This document shows positions 35,013 to 43,185 of a stretch of 64,000 nt of DNA, piece after piece (position 1 is the stretch's first letter; every line of letters starts with the position of its first letter). The stretch is from Lachnospiraceae bacterium. Lineage in GTDB: Bacteria > Bacillota > Clostridia > Lachnospirales > Lachnospiraceae. The DNA is taken from assembly GCA_021153325.1 (NCBI GenBank), contig JAGKTQ010000014.1, forward strand, positions 7,685-71,684. Reading direction: 5' to 3'. Position numbers and translations under genes: made by a program. Under the pieces are notes generated by a model. That model was not told where the DNA came from and did not search any database. It worked only from the letters and a program-made list of their open reading frames with translations.

Positions 35013-36188
35013 CTAACACTCCTTTATCTGTGCTAATATGAACTGCATTCTATCTTTATAAGTGTGCGCAGCTTTCATCTTCAAATAGCCATTTCTTGCG
35101 ATTTCTCTCCGCTCTTCTTCATGGCTCAGATAATAATCTGTCAGACCTAGCAGCTCTTCCTGACTGGTGTAATATACATAATCTACTCCTGGCTCAAAAT
35201 ATTCCAAAAAGTCCTCTTGATAGTTCGTGAGCAAAAATCCACCGCATCCCATAATATCCATTGCCCGTAAAGGGATACCGGTCTGTATACTACGAAGCGT
35301 CATATTTAAATTTATCTTCGAATTTTTAAAAATAACAGGCATTGTTGTCACATAGTCTACCGGGCCACAATTTTTAACGTGCTCCATATCAGGAGTAGCC
35401 TCCGCCGTATATAAATTCACCTGATATCTTTGTCCTAATAGCTCCAGTAACTCGGTTCTTTGTTCACCAGTTATTTTTCTTGCCAAAAAATAATTTGCAT
35501 AGATCCATGCATCACTTTCCCACTCATCCGCCTCTTTCTGAATAGGACAAACTCGCTGCAGCTCCATTAAAATATTATCGGTCAATAAATCTTCCAAGAT
35601 AAAACTGCCATATACTTCTTTTTGCATATTCATGATCGCTTTCAGATAACCTGCTGTATAATCATTAATATTCTCGAAATATTGAAAGAAGTTCTGTCTG
35701 TCTTCCGTATAAGTCGAGCCAACAAAAGAAATATCGGATCCATAACATGTTTTTTGCTCTGCCGTAACTTCGATATGATCATAAACATCTACTGGTGCTG
35801 CCATAGGCAGATAAAAAGCATGTCTTATGCCATGCCGCTTGAAATTCCAATATAATGCTTTATCAAAAAAGAAAATATAATTGGTATCTAACATCGTATA
35901 TTCTGAATAAAGAAGCAAGTAAGGGGTGTCATAGATCCATGCCGCATATTTTACATTGCATTGATTACATGCCTTTGCCGCAATTGGAAAAAAATTAAAG
36001 GAAAAAACAAAATCATATTCTTTTTCTTTTAATCGTTTTACCAGATTCTGATATAGCGGCTCATTTTTACGCATATTTTCTTTTCCAAAAGGCCACGAAA
36101 ACAAATCTACTCTGCAATCTAACTTACGAAGTTCTTCTATTACATATTCATGTGCAAAGCTGTCCCATTCCAACATTAATACATTCAT
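35013..36188 (-). CDS. CgeB/DUF3880-like glycosyltransferase C, 391 aa
   Basis: First gene behind flagellin and third of the paralogues: NVLMLEWDSFAHEYVIEEL, YDFVFSFNFFPIAAKACNQC, KYAAWIYDTPYL, FYLPMAAPVDVYD, SFVGSTYTEDRQNF, SKINLNMTLRSIQTGIPLRAMDIM, and GCGGFLLTNYQEDFLEYF. I take the ATG at 36188, which has GGAGAGAGA directly upstream; the frame's earlier ATG has none. Only 34 bases separate the start from the flagellin terminator (36222-36254) and no complete promoter fits in that space. Readthrough from flagellin is therefore the likely source of its transcript, which would tie glycosyltransferase supply to flagellin expression. Confidence 0.87.
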   Translation of the reverse strand: MNVLMLEWDSFAHEYVIEELRKLDCRVDLFSWPFGKENMRKNEPLYQNLVKRLKEKEYDFVFSFNFFPIAAKACNQCNVKYAAWIYDTPYLLLYSEYTMLDTNYIFFFDKALYWNFKRHGIRHAFYLPMAAPVDVYDHIEVTAEQKTCYGSDISFVGSTYTEDRQNFFQYFENINDYTAGYLKAIMNMQKEVYGSFILEDLLTDNILMELQRVCPIQKEADEWESDAWIYANYFLARKITGEQRTELLELLGQRYQVNLYTAEATPDMEHVKNCGPVDYVTTMPVIFKNSKINLNMTLRSIQTGIPLRAMDIMGCGGFLLTNYQEDFLEYFEPGVDYVYYTSQEELLGLTDYYLSHEEERREIARNGYLKMKAAHTYKDRMQFILAQIKEC

Positions 36189-36221
36189 ATCTCTCTCCAT
36201 ACGAATCTCGATTAATTATAT

Positions 36222-36254
36222 AAAAAAAGGAGCTGGAATTTCCAGCTCCCTTTC
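36222..36254 (-). terminator. Flagellin terminator
   Basis: GGAGCTGGAA and TTCCAGCTCC form a perfect ten-pair stem; on the minus strand it is followed by TTTTTTTA. It lies between flagellin and the first glycosyltransferase. Confidence 0.85.
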
Positions 36255-36296
36255 ATACACTTTATAAAGTGCTGTACTTCGCAAATGTATAATAAT

Positions 36297-37115
36297 TTAC
36301 TGAAGTAAGGATAATACACCCTGGTTAGCCTGATTAGCCTGAGCCAACATAGCCTGTCCTGCCTGAGCAAGAATCTGACTGTTAGAGTAGCTAACCATTT
36401 CTGTAGCCATATCTGTATCACGTACACGAGATTCAGCTGCTGTTGTGTTTTCAACGATGTTATCCAAGTTGTTGATTGTGTGCTCTAAACGGTTCTGAAC
36501 TGCACCAAGTGCGGAACGCTGAGAAGCAACGTTTTCAAGAGCTGATTTAACATTATTGATGAAAGATGCAACTCCATCATATGTTGTAGCTGCCTTCCAA
36601 TCTTGAGAAGCAACCTTAATTTTGCTAGCGTGCATATCAGAAATTTCAACACTCATAATTTCGTCTTTTTCATTACCGATCTGGAAAGAATATGTAGCTG
36701 TAGCATTTAATACTTTCTGATCATTGAATTTTGTTGTATCAGCAATTCTATCGATTTCAGATACTAACTGGTTGATTTCGTCAGAAATATAACCTTTCTG
36801 TGTAGAAGTATAAGTACCGTTAGCTGCTTTTACAGTTAATTCGTTCATTCTCTGAAGCATATCAGTAACTTCGTTTAAAGCACCTTCAGCTGTCTGTACT
36901 AAAGAAACAGCGTCCTGAGCGTTTGTAGAAGCCTGATCAAGACCTCTGATCTGACGTCTCATTTTTTCAGATACGGAAAGACCAGCTGCATCATCTGCTG
37001 CACGGTTGATTCTGTAACCAGAAGATAATTTTTCTGTCTGTTTTGCCTGAGCGCTTGTTGTGATACCTAACATTCTGTTAGAGTTCATAGCTGTAAGATT
37101 GTGTTGTACTACCAT
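36297..37115 (-). CDS. hag: Flagellin, 272 aa
   Basis: The filament subunit. The conserved D0/D1 N-terminus (VVQHNLTAMNSNRML, EKLSSGYRINRAADDAAGL, LVQTAEGALNEVTDMLQRMN) and C-terminus (AVQNRLEHTINNLDN, RDTDMATEMVSYSN, ending QANQGVLSLLQ) are complete. At 272 aa only a short middle domain is present, as in Bacillus-type flagellins. Ser/Thr-rich stretches such as NGTYTSTQKG are possible glycosylation sites. I take the ATG at 37115 behind a strong CAAGGAGGAA; the longer open frame reads through the leader. Transcription is from a sigma-28 promoter (37244-37270), and the leader carries a hairpin with GGA in its loop. It lies at the edge of the glycan island. Confidence 0.97.
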   Translation of the reverse strand: MVVQHNLTAMNSNRMLGITTSAQAKQTEKLSSGYRINRAADDAAGLSVSEKMRRQIRGLDQASTNAQDAVSLVQTAEGALNEVTDMLQRMNELTVKAANGTYTSTQKGYISDEINQLVSEIDRIADTTKFNDQKVLNATATYSFQIGNEKDEIMSVEISDMHASKIKVASQDWKAATTYDGVASFINNVKSALENVASQRSALGAVQNRLEHTINNLDNIVENTTAAESRVRDTDMATEMVSYSNSQILAQAGQAMLAQANQANQGVLSLLQ

Positions 37116-37116
37116 A

Positions 37117-37158
37117 ATATTATTCCTCCTTGAATATGTAGTGGCTTCCATGCCACTA
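37117..37158 (-). promoter_or_regulatory. Flagellin leader: hairpin with GGA loop plus GGA in the Shine-Dalgarno (candidate CsrA sites)
   Basis: In the transcript TAGTGGC and GCCACTA (37139-37158) form a seven-pair stem whose six-base loop is AUGGAA. About 15 bases further is AAGGAGGAA, the ribosome binding site. In B. subtilis hag mRNA, CsrA binds one GGA in a hairpin and one at the Shine-Dalgarno in the same arrangement. fliW and csrA lie 3.7 kb upstream in the same direction. Sites inferred from pattern. Confidence 0.6.
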
Positions 37159-37243
37159 TGCTTTTGTGTAATGTTTGACTTCGGACCGTACGCTTCCTTT
37201 GTCATTCATTAGTTTACTAAGTAATTTGTTTTACTTGTATATT

Positions 37244-37270
37244 ATATCGGAGCATTCTCCAAATACTTTA
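37244..37270 (-). promoter_or_regulatory. hag: Sigma-28 promoter of flagellin
   Basis: On the minus strand TAAA (37267-37270), a 15-base spacer and TCCGATAT (37244-37251), matching TAAA-N15-GCCGATAA. It leaves a leader of about 120 bases before the start codon. Confidence 0.9.
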
Positions 37271-37299
37271 TACCTTTTTGCTAATTTTTTTAATTTTTT

Positions 37300-37776
37300 T
37301 TATTTTTTTTTGTCTAAAAATTGTGGCATGACTACTTGCGACTGATTCATGCTTCGGTAATAATCAAAAGCGACCTTGGAACTTCTTCTGCCTTTTTGCA
37401 ATTCCTGCTTTCTTTTTGCAAAGAACTGTTCCACAAGAGCTTTATTTCTTGCTTCCTGTGCCTGTATAGATACACTCTTTTCTGTCACATCCGTGATCAG
37501 CTTCTGCAAAGCTGCAATCTGTATCTTATATCGTTCTTTTCCTGCGGATAATTGCTCTTTGATACGCTCATATAAGCTTTCAAAACCTTCATCCAGCTTT
37601 TTTAATTCATCGATAAGTACGCCTTTATCCGTTATGCACGCATCAAACTCTTCATCTAATACCATTTCTGCTTTCAAGATCTGTTCCTGACGCTTATTCA
37701 CTTCTTCAATTTTGCAAAGTACATCCAACTTTTTATGCAGGCTTTCTTCTAAAATCTGAAGATAATTTTCTATCAT
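37300..37776 (-). CDS. Flagellar accessory protein, FlgN/FliT-like, 158 aa
   Basis: A fully helical, charged protein (ENYLQILEESLHKKLDVLCK, NKRQEQILK, FDACITDKGVLIDELKKLDEGFE in pieces) that looks like the FlgN/FliT chaperone class. Its start overlaps the fliS stop by four bases (ATGA), the position where FliT is found in other Firmicutes. The Lys-rich C-terminus contains QLQKGRRSSK-like residues then ends QFLDKKK. It is probably a chaperone for filament cap or hook-associated proteins. Placement in the flaG-fliD-fliS transcript is sure; the exact partner is not. It ends just before the T-rich DNA upstream of the flagellin promoter. Confidence 0.75.
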   Translation of the reverse strand: MIENYLQILEESLHKKLDVLCKIEEVNKRQEQILKAEMVLDEEFDACITDKGVLIDELKKLDEGFESLYERIKEQLSAGKERYKIQIAALQKLITDVTEKSVSIQAQEARNKALVEQFFAKRKQELQKGRRSSKVAFDYYRSMNQSQVVMPQFLDKKK

Positions 37777-38159
37777 ACTTTACCTTTCTCTCTATTCATA
37801 CGCATAACTTCTTTCCATGTATCACGTACAGAACGAAGATGTTCACATACTTCCTCAAGAATCTCTTTATCCTTTTTGATATTTGCCTCAACAAGGCGTC
37901 TGTCCAAATACACATAAACATTCTCGAAATTTTGCGCCACTGGATATTTCATATCCAAAGTCTCTCTTAAGTACTGTATGATCTTTGATGCCTTTTTAAT
38001 ATTTGTATGAGCTTTTTCTATATCATTGTGCTCAATTCCTATGATTGCCATATTGCAAAACTTGATCGCACCTTCATAAAGCATAAGTGTAAGTTCTGCT
38101 GGTGAAGCCATCATCACCTTGTTATTATTATATTGTTCATATGCGTTTGATAGAGCCAT
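37773..38159 (-). CDS. fliS: Flagellin export chaperone FliS
   Basis: Binds the C-terminus of unpolymerised flagellin in the cytosol and delivers it to the export gate. The family start NAYEQYNNNKVMMASPAEL is followed by LMLYEGAIKFC, the signature flagellin-binding helix, and NIKKASKIIQYLRETLDM. The 128-aa length is normal. AGGAGGTTGATAG precedes the ATG, six bases from the fliD stop, and the gene overlaps the next by four bases. It is transcribed with flaG and fliD from the sigma-28 promoter at 40700-40726. Confidence 0.96.
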   Translation of the reverse strand: MALSNAYEQYNNNKVMMASPAELTLMLYEGAIKFCNMAIIGIEHNDIEKAHTNIKKASKIIQYLRETLDMKYPVAQNFENVYVYLDRRLVEANIKKDKEILEEVCEHLRSVRDTWKEVMRMNREKGKV

Positions 38160-38165
38160 TTTCTA

Positions 38166-40187
38166 TCAACCTCCTAATAAGCTTGATACTGCGCTCTGGT
38201 TAGACTGCATTTTTGCAAGTGCTGTCTCCATTGCTGAGAATTTACTATACCATCTATCCTCCAAAGCAGTTAATTTGTCTTCCTGATCCTGGATTTTCTC
38301 AGTATAGTCTTCATAATCTTCCTTCATCTTTTTGTCATCATAGAAAGAACCAAAGCTTCTGATACCTTCTACACTCTTTGACTGATTATTCAATTCTGTA
38401 TACAGATTCTGTGTTAATTGTGAGAAGAAAGAAACTACCGTATCCGGATCCGATGCAATCATTGCTTTTAATGTATTCTCACTGGAACTTACTGCACTAT
38501 CGTCCTCGTCGCCGTTAATGTGGTATGCGTTTCTTTCATTTTCTTCTGCTGAGAAATATCCTAATGTCTCAATTCCAAAATCTGCCAAGTACATCTGTTT
38601 ACCATTGACAGTAACACCCTGCAGCATAATAGTCTTCATTGCAGAAGAGATTGTAGATAAGTTGGAATCTCTACGCAAAATGGAATCTTTGATCTTTGTC
38701 TCCCACTTTTCAATTTCAGAATCAGACATTTCTTCTTTTTCATCATCTGTCAGTGGTTCATAGTCACTTGCTGACTCAGCATTATACAAGGAATCCATCT
38801 CATTGATCAAACTATTGTATTCTTTGAAGAAGTTCTTGATCATATCATAGATACCATCCGTATCCTGTCTGGTCGTTAATGTTACTTCTTCTTCACTTTC
38901 CTGGAGTGCAGTAATGGTCAGACCATTGACTTCAAAAGTATTGCTGCTTCCTTCATACACTACACCATTTAATGTGATCTTGGCATCCTGAGCTGCTGTT
39001 TTATGAACCTCACTGCCTGTCAGAGTACCACTGTTATAGTCCGCTATGATGCCCTGTGCTGTTGCAATTTTCTCATCCCACTCTGCTGTAACTTCATCGG
39101 TAAGCATTGTGCTCGCAGTAATATTAGAAGGATCACTCAGATCTAAGTACTGCTCTACCTCTGCCAGAGACTGGTTGGTCGCGTCAAGAGCAGCTTTTTC
39201 TTTCTCATACTGTTCAACCGCTGTCATTTTTTCCTGAAGGCTGGCTAATTGATTTTTATCATCTTCACTTGCCTCGTCACCAGCAGCTTCGATAGCAGCT
39301 TTTAAATCATCAATCTGAGTCTGTAAGTCTGCTTTATTCGCTACTGCTGTGTCGATATCCTCACTATATTTGTCTGTGAAAGCAGTCTTGCTCGCGTCCA
39401 CTGCATCCTGCTGTGTCTGCTGTGTTTCCAACAAGCTTGTTCTCTTACTGATATAAGAAGCCAAACGTGTAGCTACATCTGCATCAATCGCTGCCTGCTT
39501 TTCATCCGCAGTCATATCGACATAACTCTGATATTCCGCAATCGCATTGTTATCATAAGCAAGAATACCTAATTTGTTTAATGCATCCGTACCATCTGCA
39601 TTTGCAGCTGTAATGGTGAAATCACTATCCTTACCACTGCTCTTAGCAGCAATGTGTAAACGTTTATTTTTTTCATCAAAATTTGCTTCTACTCCGGCTA
39701 ATTTCAACTTATTTACAAAGTCATAAACTGTCATACCTGACGTTACGGTAATATCTGTTGATTTTCCATCAGTAGTTAATGTGATCGTACTTCCTTCTGC
39801 AATACCAAGATCGGAAAGTTTACTGCTCTTTGTCACATCACCGCTTATTTCTGCACCTGTCATATATGCAGTTGTTGCCAGACGATTTACCTGCAAGGTC
39901 TGTGTAGCATTCATAGCGTCATCACCGGTTACAATACTTGCGATGGAAGAATTTGATATATCAGTAGTTTTTTTGCTATAGTCTGTTGCAAATCTCATGT
40001 TTGAAAGAGTGCTATTGAATAATTTATAGATCTTGGAGTTCAACTCTTTCCATGCATCCTGCTTCCATTCTAATTTTGTCTGCTGTTTTTTAACTTTTTC
40101 TGATTTTGTTTTTTGAGCCTTTACTAACTCAGTAATGATAGACTCTGTGTCCAAACCAGAATTCATACCTGTTATTCTAATAGGCAT
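38166..40187 (-). CDS. fliD: Filament cap protein FliD with a long helical insertion, 673 aa
   Basis: Forms the cap on which flagellin folds. The N-terminus (MPIRITGMNSGLDTESIITE, KQTKLEWKQDAWKELNSKIY in part) and the C-terminal domain (LKAMIASDPDTVVSFFSQL, ALAKMQSNQSAVSSLLGG) are typical. At 673 aa it is well over the usual 450-550. The excess is mainly a Lys/Glu/Ala/Gln-rich stretch at about residues 215-360 (for example TADEKQAAIDADVATRL, QTQIDDLKAAIEAAGDEASE, ALDATNQSLAEVEQY) that looks like coiled coil and could form a surface-exposed domain on the cap. AGGAGGAAAAAAG precedes the ATG. Confidence 0.95.
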   Translation of the reverse strand: MPIRITGMNSGLDTESIITELVKAQKTKSEKVKKQQTKLEWKQDAWKELNSKIYKLFNSTLSNMRFATDYSKKTTDISNSSIASIVTGDDAMNATQTLQVNRLATTAYMTGAEISGDVTKSSKLSDLGIAEGSTITLTTDGKSTDITVTSGMTVYDFVNKLKLAGVEANFDEKNKRLHIAAKSSGKDSDFTITAANADGTDALNKLGILAYDNNAIAEYQSYVDMTADEKQAAIDADVATRLASYISKRTSLLETQQTQQDAVDASKTAFTDKYSEDIDTAVANKADLQTQIDDLKAAIEAAGDEASEDDKNQLASLQEKMTAVEQYEKEKAALDATNQSLAEVEQYLDLSDPSNITASTMLTDEVTAEWDEKIATAQGIIADYNSGTLTGSEVHKTAAQDAKITLNGVVYEGSSNTFEVNGLTITALQESEEEVTLTTRQDTDGIYDMIKNFFKEYNSLINEMDSLYNAESASDYEPLTDDEKEEMSDSEIEKWETKIKDSILRRDSNLSTISSAMKTIMLQGVTVNGKQMYLADFGIETLGYFSAEENERNAYHINGDEDDSAVSSSENTLKAMIASDPDTVVSFFSQLTQNLYTELNNQSKSVEGIRSFGSFYDDKKMKEDYEDYTEKIQDQEDKLTALEDRWYSKFSAMETALAKMQSNQSAVSSLLGG

Positions 40188-40214
40188 ACTTTTTTCCTCC
40201 TATCTTTATCTCAC

Positions 40215-40628
40215 TTATCTTTTCTCATCTACAAGAATTCCTGCTAACTCCCAAACTTTAGCAATCATATCCAAAGTCTTTTCCGGTGGCAGTTCTTTGA
40301 TGACTTCTTTCGTATCTTTATCAATAATCTTAATAGTCACCCTGTTTGTTGCCTCATGAACACCATAAACTGCTTCCGAATTACCAAAGCTCTTATTGAA
40401 CTGCTCAATTGCTCTTTTTAACTGTTCATTAGAAAGCTGTTCTGAGACTGTCGCATTTTCCTTCGTAGAAGCTGCATTACTAAGTTCTACATTGACTGCT
40501 TTAGATGCTGTAGCGTACTCTCCTGTTTTGGCAGTTGATACATCCGTGTTCTCAACTGTCTGCACTGACGTTTGTACTGAGCTCTGCACCTGCGTTCCAT
40601 TGTTTGCATTGATTCCCTCAATAACCAT
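40215..40628 (-). CDS. flaG: FlaG family protein
   Basis: FlaG proteins limit filament length or support cap assembly; details vary by species. The C-terminal domain is typical: FNKSFGNSEAVYGVHEATN, then VTIKIIDKDTKEVIKELPPEKTLDMIAKVWELAGILVDEKR in pieces. The N-terminal 70 residues are a disordered Ser/Thr/Val-rich region. I choose the ATG at 40628, which is nine bases behind GGAGGTGA; an ATG two codons earlier is too close to it. Sigma-28 promoter at 40700-40726. First gene of the flaG-fliD-fliS-37300 transcript. Confidence 0.9.
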   Translation of the reverse strand: MVIEGINANNGTQVQSSVQTSVQTVENTDVSTAKTGEYATASKAVNVELSNAASTKENATVSEQLSNEQLKRAIEQFNKSFGNSEAVYGVHEATNRVTIKIIDKDTKEVIKELPPEKTLDMIAKVWELAGILVDEKR

Positions 40629-40699
40629 TGTCATTCACCTCCGTGTGAAACCATAAACCTGTTTTCCATTCATCTGCCCCAGTTAGGGCTTTGTTATTT

Positions 40700-40726
40700 T
40701 TATCGGAATTTTTTTGCTTTTTTTTA
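40700..40726 (-). promoter_or_regulatory. Sigma-28 promoter of flaG-fliD-fliS
   Basis: On the minus strand TAAA (40723-40726), a 15-base spacer and TCCGATAA (40700-40707), a seven-of-eight match to the -10 consensus. Confidence 0.88.
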
Positions 40727-40783
40727 GTATTTCATCAAATTTTTTGTTGTTTTTTGAGTATTTTTATGCAATCTTAACGATTA

Positions 40784-40999
40784 TTACAATAAATCCTGCA
40801 GTCCTTCCATATTTTCTACATTCATTGCTTCTTTATTTGCTTCCTGTATCTGCACATACACTTCTTTACGATATACCGGAACTTCTCTTGGTGCACTAAT
40901 TCCAAGTTTTACCTGATCGCCCTTTATTTCAAGTATAGTGATCTCCACATTGTTATTTACAACAATGGCTTCATTCTTTTTTCTGGATAAAGCTAACAT
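40784..40999 (-). CDS. csrA: Carbon storage regulator CsrA
   Basis: RNA-binding dimer that represses translation, classically of flagellin mRNA in Bacillus. The signature is complete: MLALSRKKNEAIVVNN, ITILEIKGDQVKLGI and PREVPVYRKEVYVQIQEAN with the conserved Arg. 71 aa is normal for Firmicutes. The ATG at 40999 has AAAGGAGA upstream; the longer open frame to 41050 is not real. It follows fliW by 13 bases. FliW binds and inhibits CsrA and is displaced by flagellin, so this pair and the flagellin leader form one feedback circuit. Confidence 0.96.
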   Translation of the reverse strand: MLALSRKKNEAIVVNNNVEITILEIKGDQVKLGISAPREVPVYRKEVYVQIQEANKEAMNVENMEGLQDLL

Positions 41000-41012
41000 A
41001 TCAGTCTCCTTT

Positions 41013-41474
41013 CTACTCCACGCTGTTCTTTTTTGCCTGTAAAATTTCATAAATCGGATACTTTACTTTATATTCTTCGCCCTCTACGATAATCTGCGCT
41101 GCCTTGCGTTCATCTGCATTAATAATGAGCGGTGCCTGTAAATTCACACTGATGTTTTTAATATCCTTTGGAACACTTACGGTCACAAGTACAAAAAGAT
41201 TGTCCGGTGTAATTTCACCAAGTGGCTGCAAAAGTTCATCCTCAACCTCCGGGTTATACTCCGGTGCTACATAGAGCGGATCCATGACCGGCAAAGCAAA
41301 TGCAGGTTCATCCAATGACTGTAAGTAACGAATCCCCGCTTTCACTCCCTTTTCTTCATCATAGACTAATGCAAACTTCTGTAACTGTGGAAATCCAATA
41401 ATTCCTTTTTCGAATGTGATAATTTTTGATTCTTCAATATCCACTTCCCCAAATACTCTTGTCTCAATATGCAT
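41013..41474 (-). CDS. fliW: Flagellar assembly factor FliW
   Basis: Anti-CsrA protein that also binds flagellin. The signature is complete: IETRVFGEVDIEESKIITFEKGIIGF in two pieces, ALVYDEEKGVKAGIRYLQSL, PAFALPVMDPLYV, FVLVTVSVPKDIKNISVNLQAPLIIN in pieces, and a QIIVEGEEYKVKYPI end. 153 aa is normal. It lies 13 bases before csrA and 109 bases after flgL. The gap contains a 15-pair hairpin (41529-41572) and no clear promoter. AGAAAGGTATGGG precedes the ATG. Confidence 0.96.
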   Translation of the reverse strand: MHIETRVFGEVDIEESKIITFEKGIIGFPQLQKFALVYDEEKGVKAGIRYLQSLDEPAFALPVMDPLYVAPEYNPEVEDELLQPLGEITPDNLFVLVTVSVPKDIKNISVNLQAPLIINADERKAAQIIVEGEEYKVKYPIYEILQAKKNSVE

Positions 41475-41528
41475 AGTTTAACCCATACCTTTCTTATTCA
41501 GTCTATTATTTTGCTGCTTTCTAATTGT

Positions 41529-41572
41529 AAATATATCCGTATACATGGAACACCAAATATACGGATATATTT
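41529..41572. repeat. 15-bp inverted repeat between flgL and fliW
   Basis: AAATATATCCGTATA (41529-41543) and its exact complement (41558-41572) enclose a 14-base loop. No T run follows on the minus strand, so it may act as a weak terminator or RNA-processing hairpin. Confidence 0.55.
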
Positions 41573-41583
41573 TGTAATACGGT

Positions 41584-43167
41584 TTAAATAAAATTCAATA
41601 ATGAATTCTGCATAATCTTACCAGTTGCCATCAAGGAAGCCTCGTAAGTAAGCTCCGCACTATTCAGTTTGATCGCCACCTCGGTAATATCCGCATCTTC
41701 GTTTTCAGATTGCAAAGTTTCAAATGTAGTCTGCTGGGACATCAAACGACTTTCGATAAGATCTAATTTTGCACCTCTTGTACCACAATTGGTAAGCGCA
41801 ACGTTTGTCTGATTCAAAAATCCCTGCATTGCAGTAATACCTGCTGTAAACTCTACTTCTACATTTTCTTTAATTAATGTCTGTGCTTTATTTGCTGCGT
41901 CTAATTGTGCCTGCAATGTTGCCATTTTTGTATCATAATCTGTATCCGATTCAGAAAGACTTTTCATCGTATCTTCCAACATGCTGATGGTCTTTTCAAT
42001 ATCTACCATCTGCTGCATAGCTGCTACCAGATCATCTACTTCTCTACCAATATCATGTGTATAGCATTCATCTGCAGTAGTATTGATTTCAATGGTCTGA
42101 TTAAATCCTACATCATATTCCATACTCTGTCTGGAATGTCCATATTCTAAATAATGTGGATTATATTCAACCCCTTCCTCATCAACACAGTAGAAATAAT
42201 GCTGCGGTCTTAAATCATTCTTTTCCCAGGATGATTTGGAATAGGTAATGCGGATTTCTCCTTCATCTTTACTCGATGTATTCACAAAATCTTTTGTATT
42301 TATAAGATTCGAATATACATTACTTCCTAATAAAAGTTCTCCGGTATCTGCAAGGAAGATTACCTTATCTTCATTTCCAGCTTTTGCAATTTCCTCATAA
42401 GGATCTGTCGTATCATAAGAATGTGCAATTTCTGCTGTATATGTCTTTGTTGCACCATATTCATTTGTATATTGAATGACCGGTGCATCTGCAGTATCAT
42501 CTGTACAGTTATCATACGCAAGACGGATTCTATAGACTTGTGTAGAATTTACAGAATTCTGCTCTGTGATTCCGCTATAATCTGCCGTGTTGTAATTGCT
42601 GTCATTTAAATCGGTAATGCTTTTCGTACCAGTGCCACCGATTTTTGTATTGATATGTGTGATCTGGTCAATTACAGAGGCATCTAACTGTTCTGTGATC
42701 GTATATTTTTTTGTCGTAGCTTCCGTAAAACTAAGGGAAGTATCTGTTCTGTAACCGGTAAAGATATAACGTCCTGCATAATCCGCATCTCCGGTCGCAT
42801 AGAGTTCTGAACGAAGTGCCTTTAACTGTTCAATAATAACTTCTCTATCTGTCGTTTTTAAACTTTCTGTAGAACCCTTTGTAACCTGTTCGATCATACT
42901 GGTCAAAACTGATGTTACATTATTCAAAGAATCCTCTGTTACTTTTAACCAGCTCTGTGCATCCGGAACATTCTTTTCATAATACTGTGTAATCTGGGAC
43001 ACGCTGCTTCTAAGGCGAAGTGCACGGATTGCAATAACCGGATCGTCAGATGGTTTTGTAATTTTCTTTTGTGTGGACATCATGGTATTTAACTTATCCT
43101 GTGTTACCTTATTGGCATTAATATTGGATAAGGAATTATTTTGCATGATTTTGTTTGTTATTCTCAT
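41584..43167 (-). CDS. flgL: Hook-filament junction protein FlgL
   Basis: The second hook-associated protein, placed between FlgK and the filament. The start MRITNKIMQNNSLSNIN and the KKITKPSDDPVIAIRALRLR block, with the C-terminus LNSAELTYEASLMATGKIMQNSLLNFI (in two pieces), are typical. At 527 aa it is longer than Bacillus FlgL (about 300), with a large central domain rich in Thr and Asp. AAGGAGGAGC precedes the ATG. It follows flgK by 18 bases. A helical stretch (about residues 385-425) looks like a coiled coil. Confidence 0.94.
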   Translation of the reverse strand: MRITNKIMQNNSLSNINANKVTQDKLNTMMSTQKKITKPSDDPVIAIRALRLRSSVSQITQYYEKNVPDAQSWLKVTEDSLNNVTSVLTSMIEQVTKGSTESLKTTDREVIIEQLKALRSELYATGDADYAGRYIFTGYRTDTSLSFTEATTKKYTITEQLDASVIDQITHINTKIGGTGTKSITDLNDSNYNTADYSGITEQNSVNSTQVYRIRLAYDNCTDDTADAPVIQYTNEYGATKTYTAEIAHSYDTTDPYEEIAKAGNEDKVIFLADTGELLLGSNVYSNLINTKDFVNTSSKDEGEIRITYSKSSWEKNDLRPQHYFYCVDEEGVEYNPHYLEYGHSRQSMEYDVGFNQTIEINTTADECYTHDIGREVDDLVAAMQQMVDIEKTISMLEDTMKSLSESDTDYDTKMATLQAQLDAANKAQTLIKENVEVEFTAGITAMQGFLNQTNVALTNCGTRGAKLDLIESRLMSQQTTFETLQSENEDADITEVAIKLNSAELTYEASLMATGKIMQNSLLNFI

Positions 43168-43185
43168 GTATGCTCCTCCTTACAC

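Noticed and set aside
4618..36188. Capsule or O-antigen locus
   Set aside because: No flippase, polymerase, initiating lipid-phosphate transferase, chain-length regulator or exporter is present, and flagellin adjoins.
41529..41572. Inverted repeat as a CsrA site
   Set aside because: The loop on the transcribed strand has no GGA.
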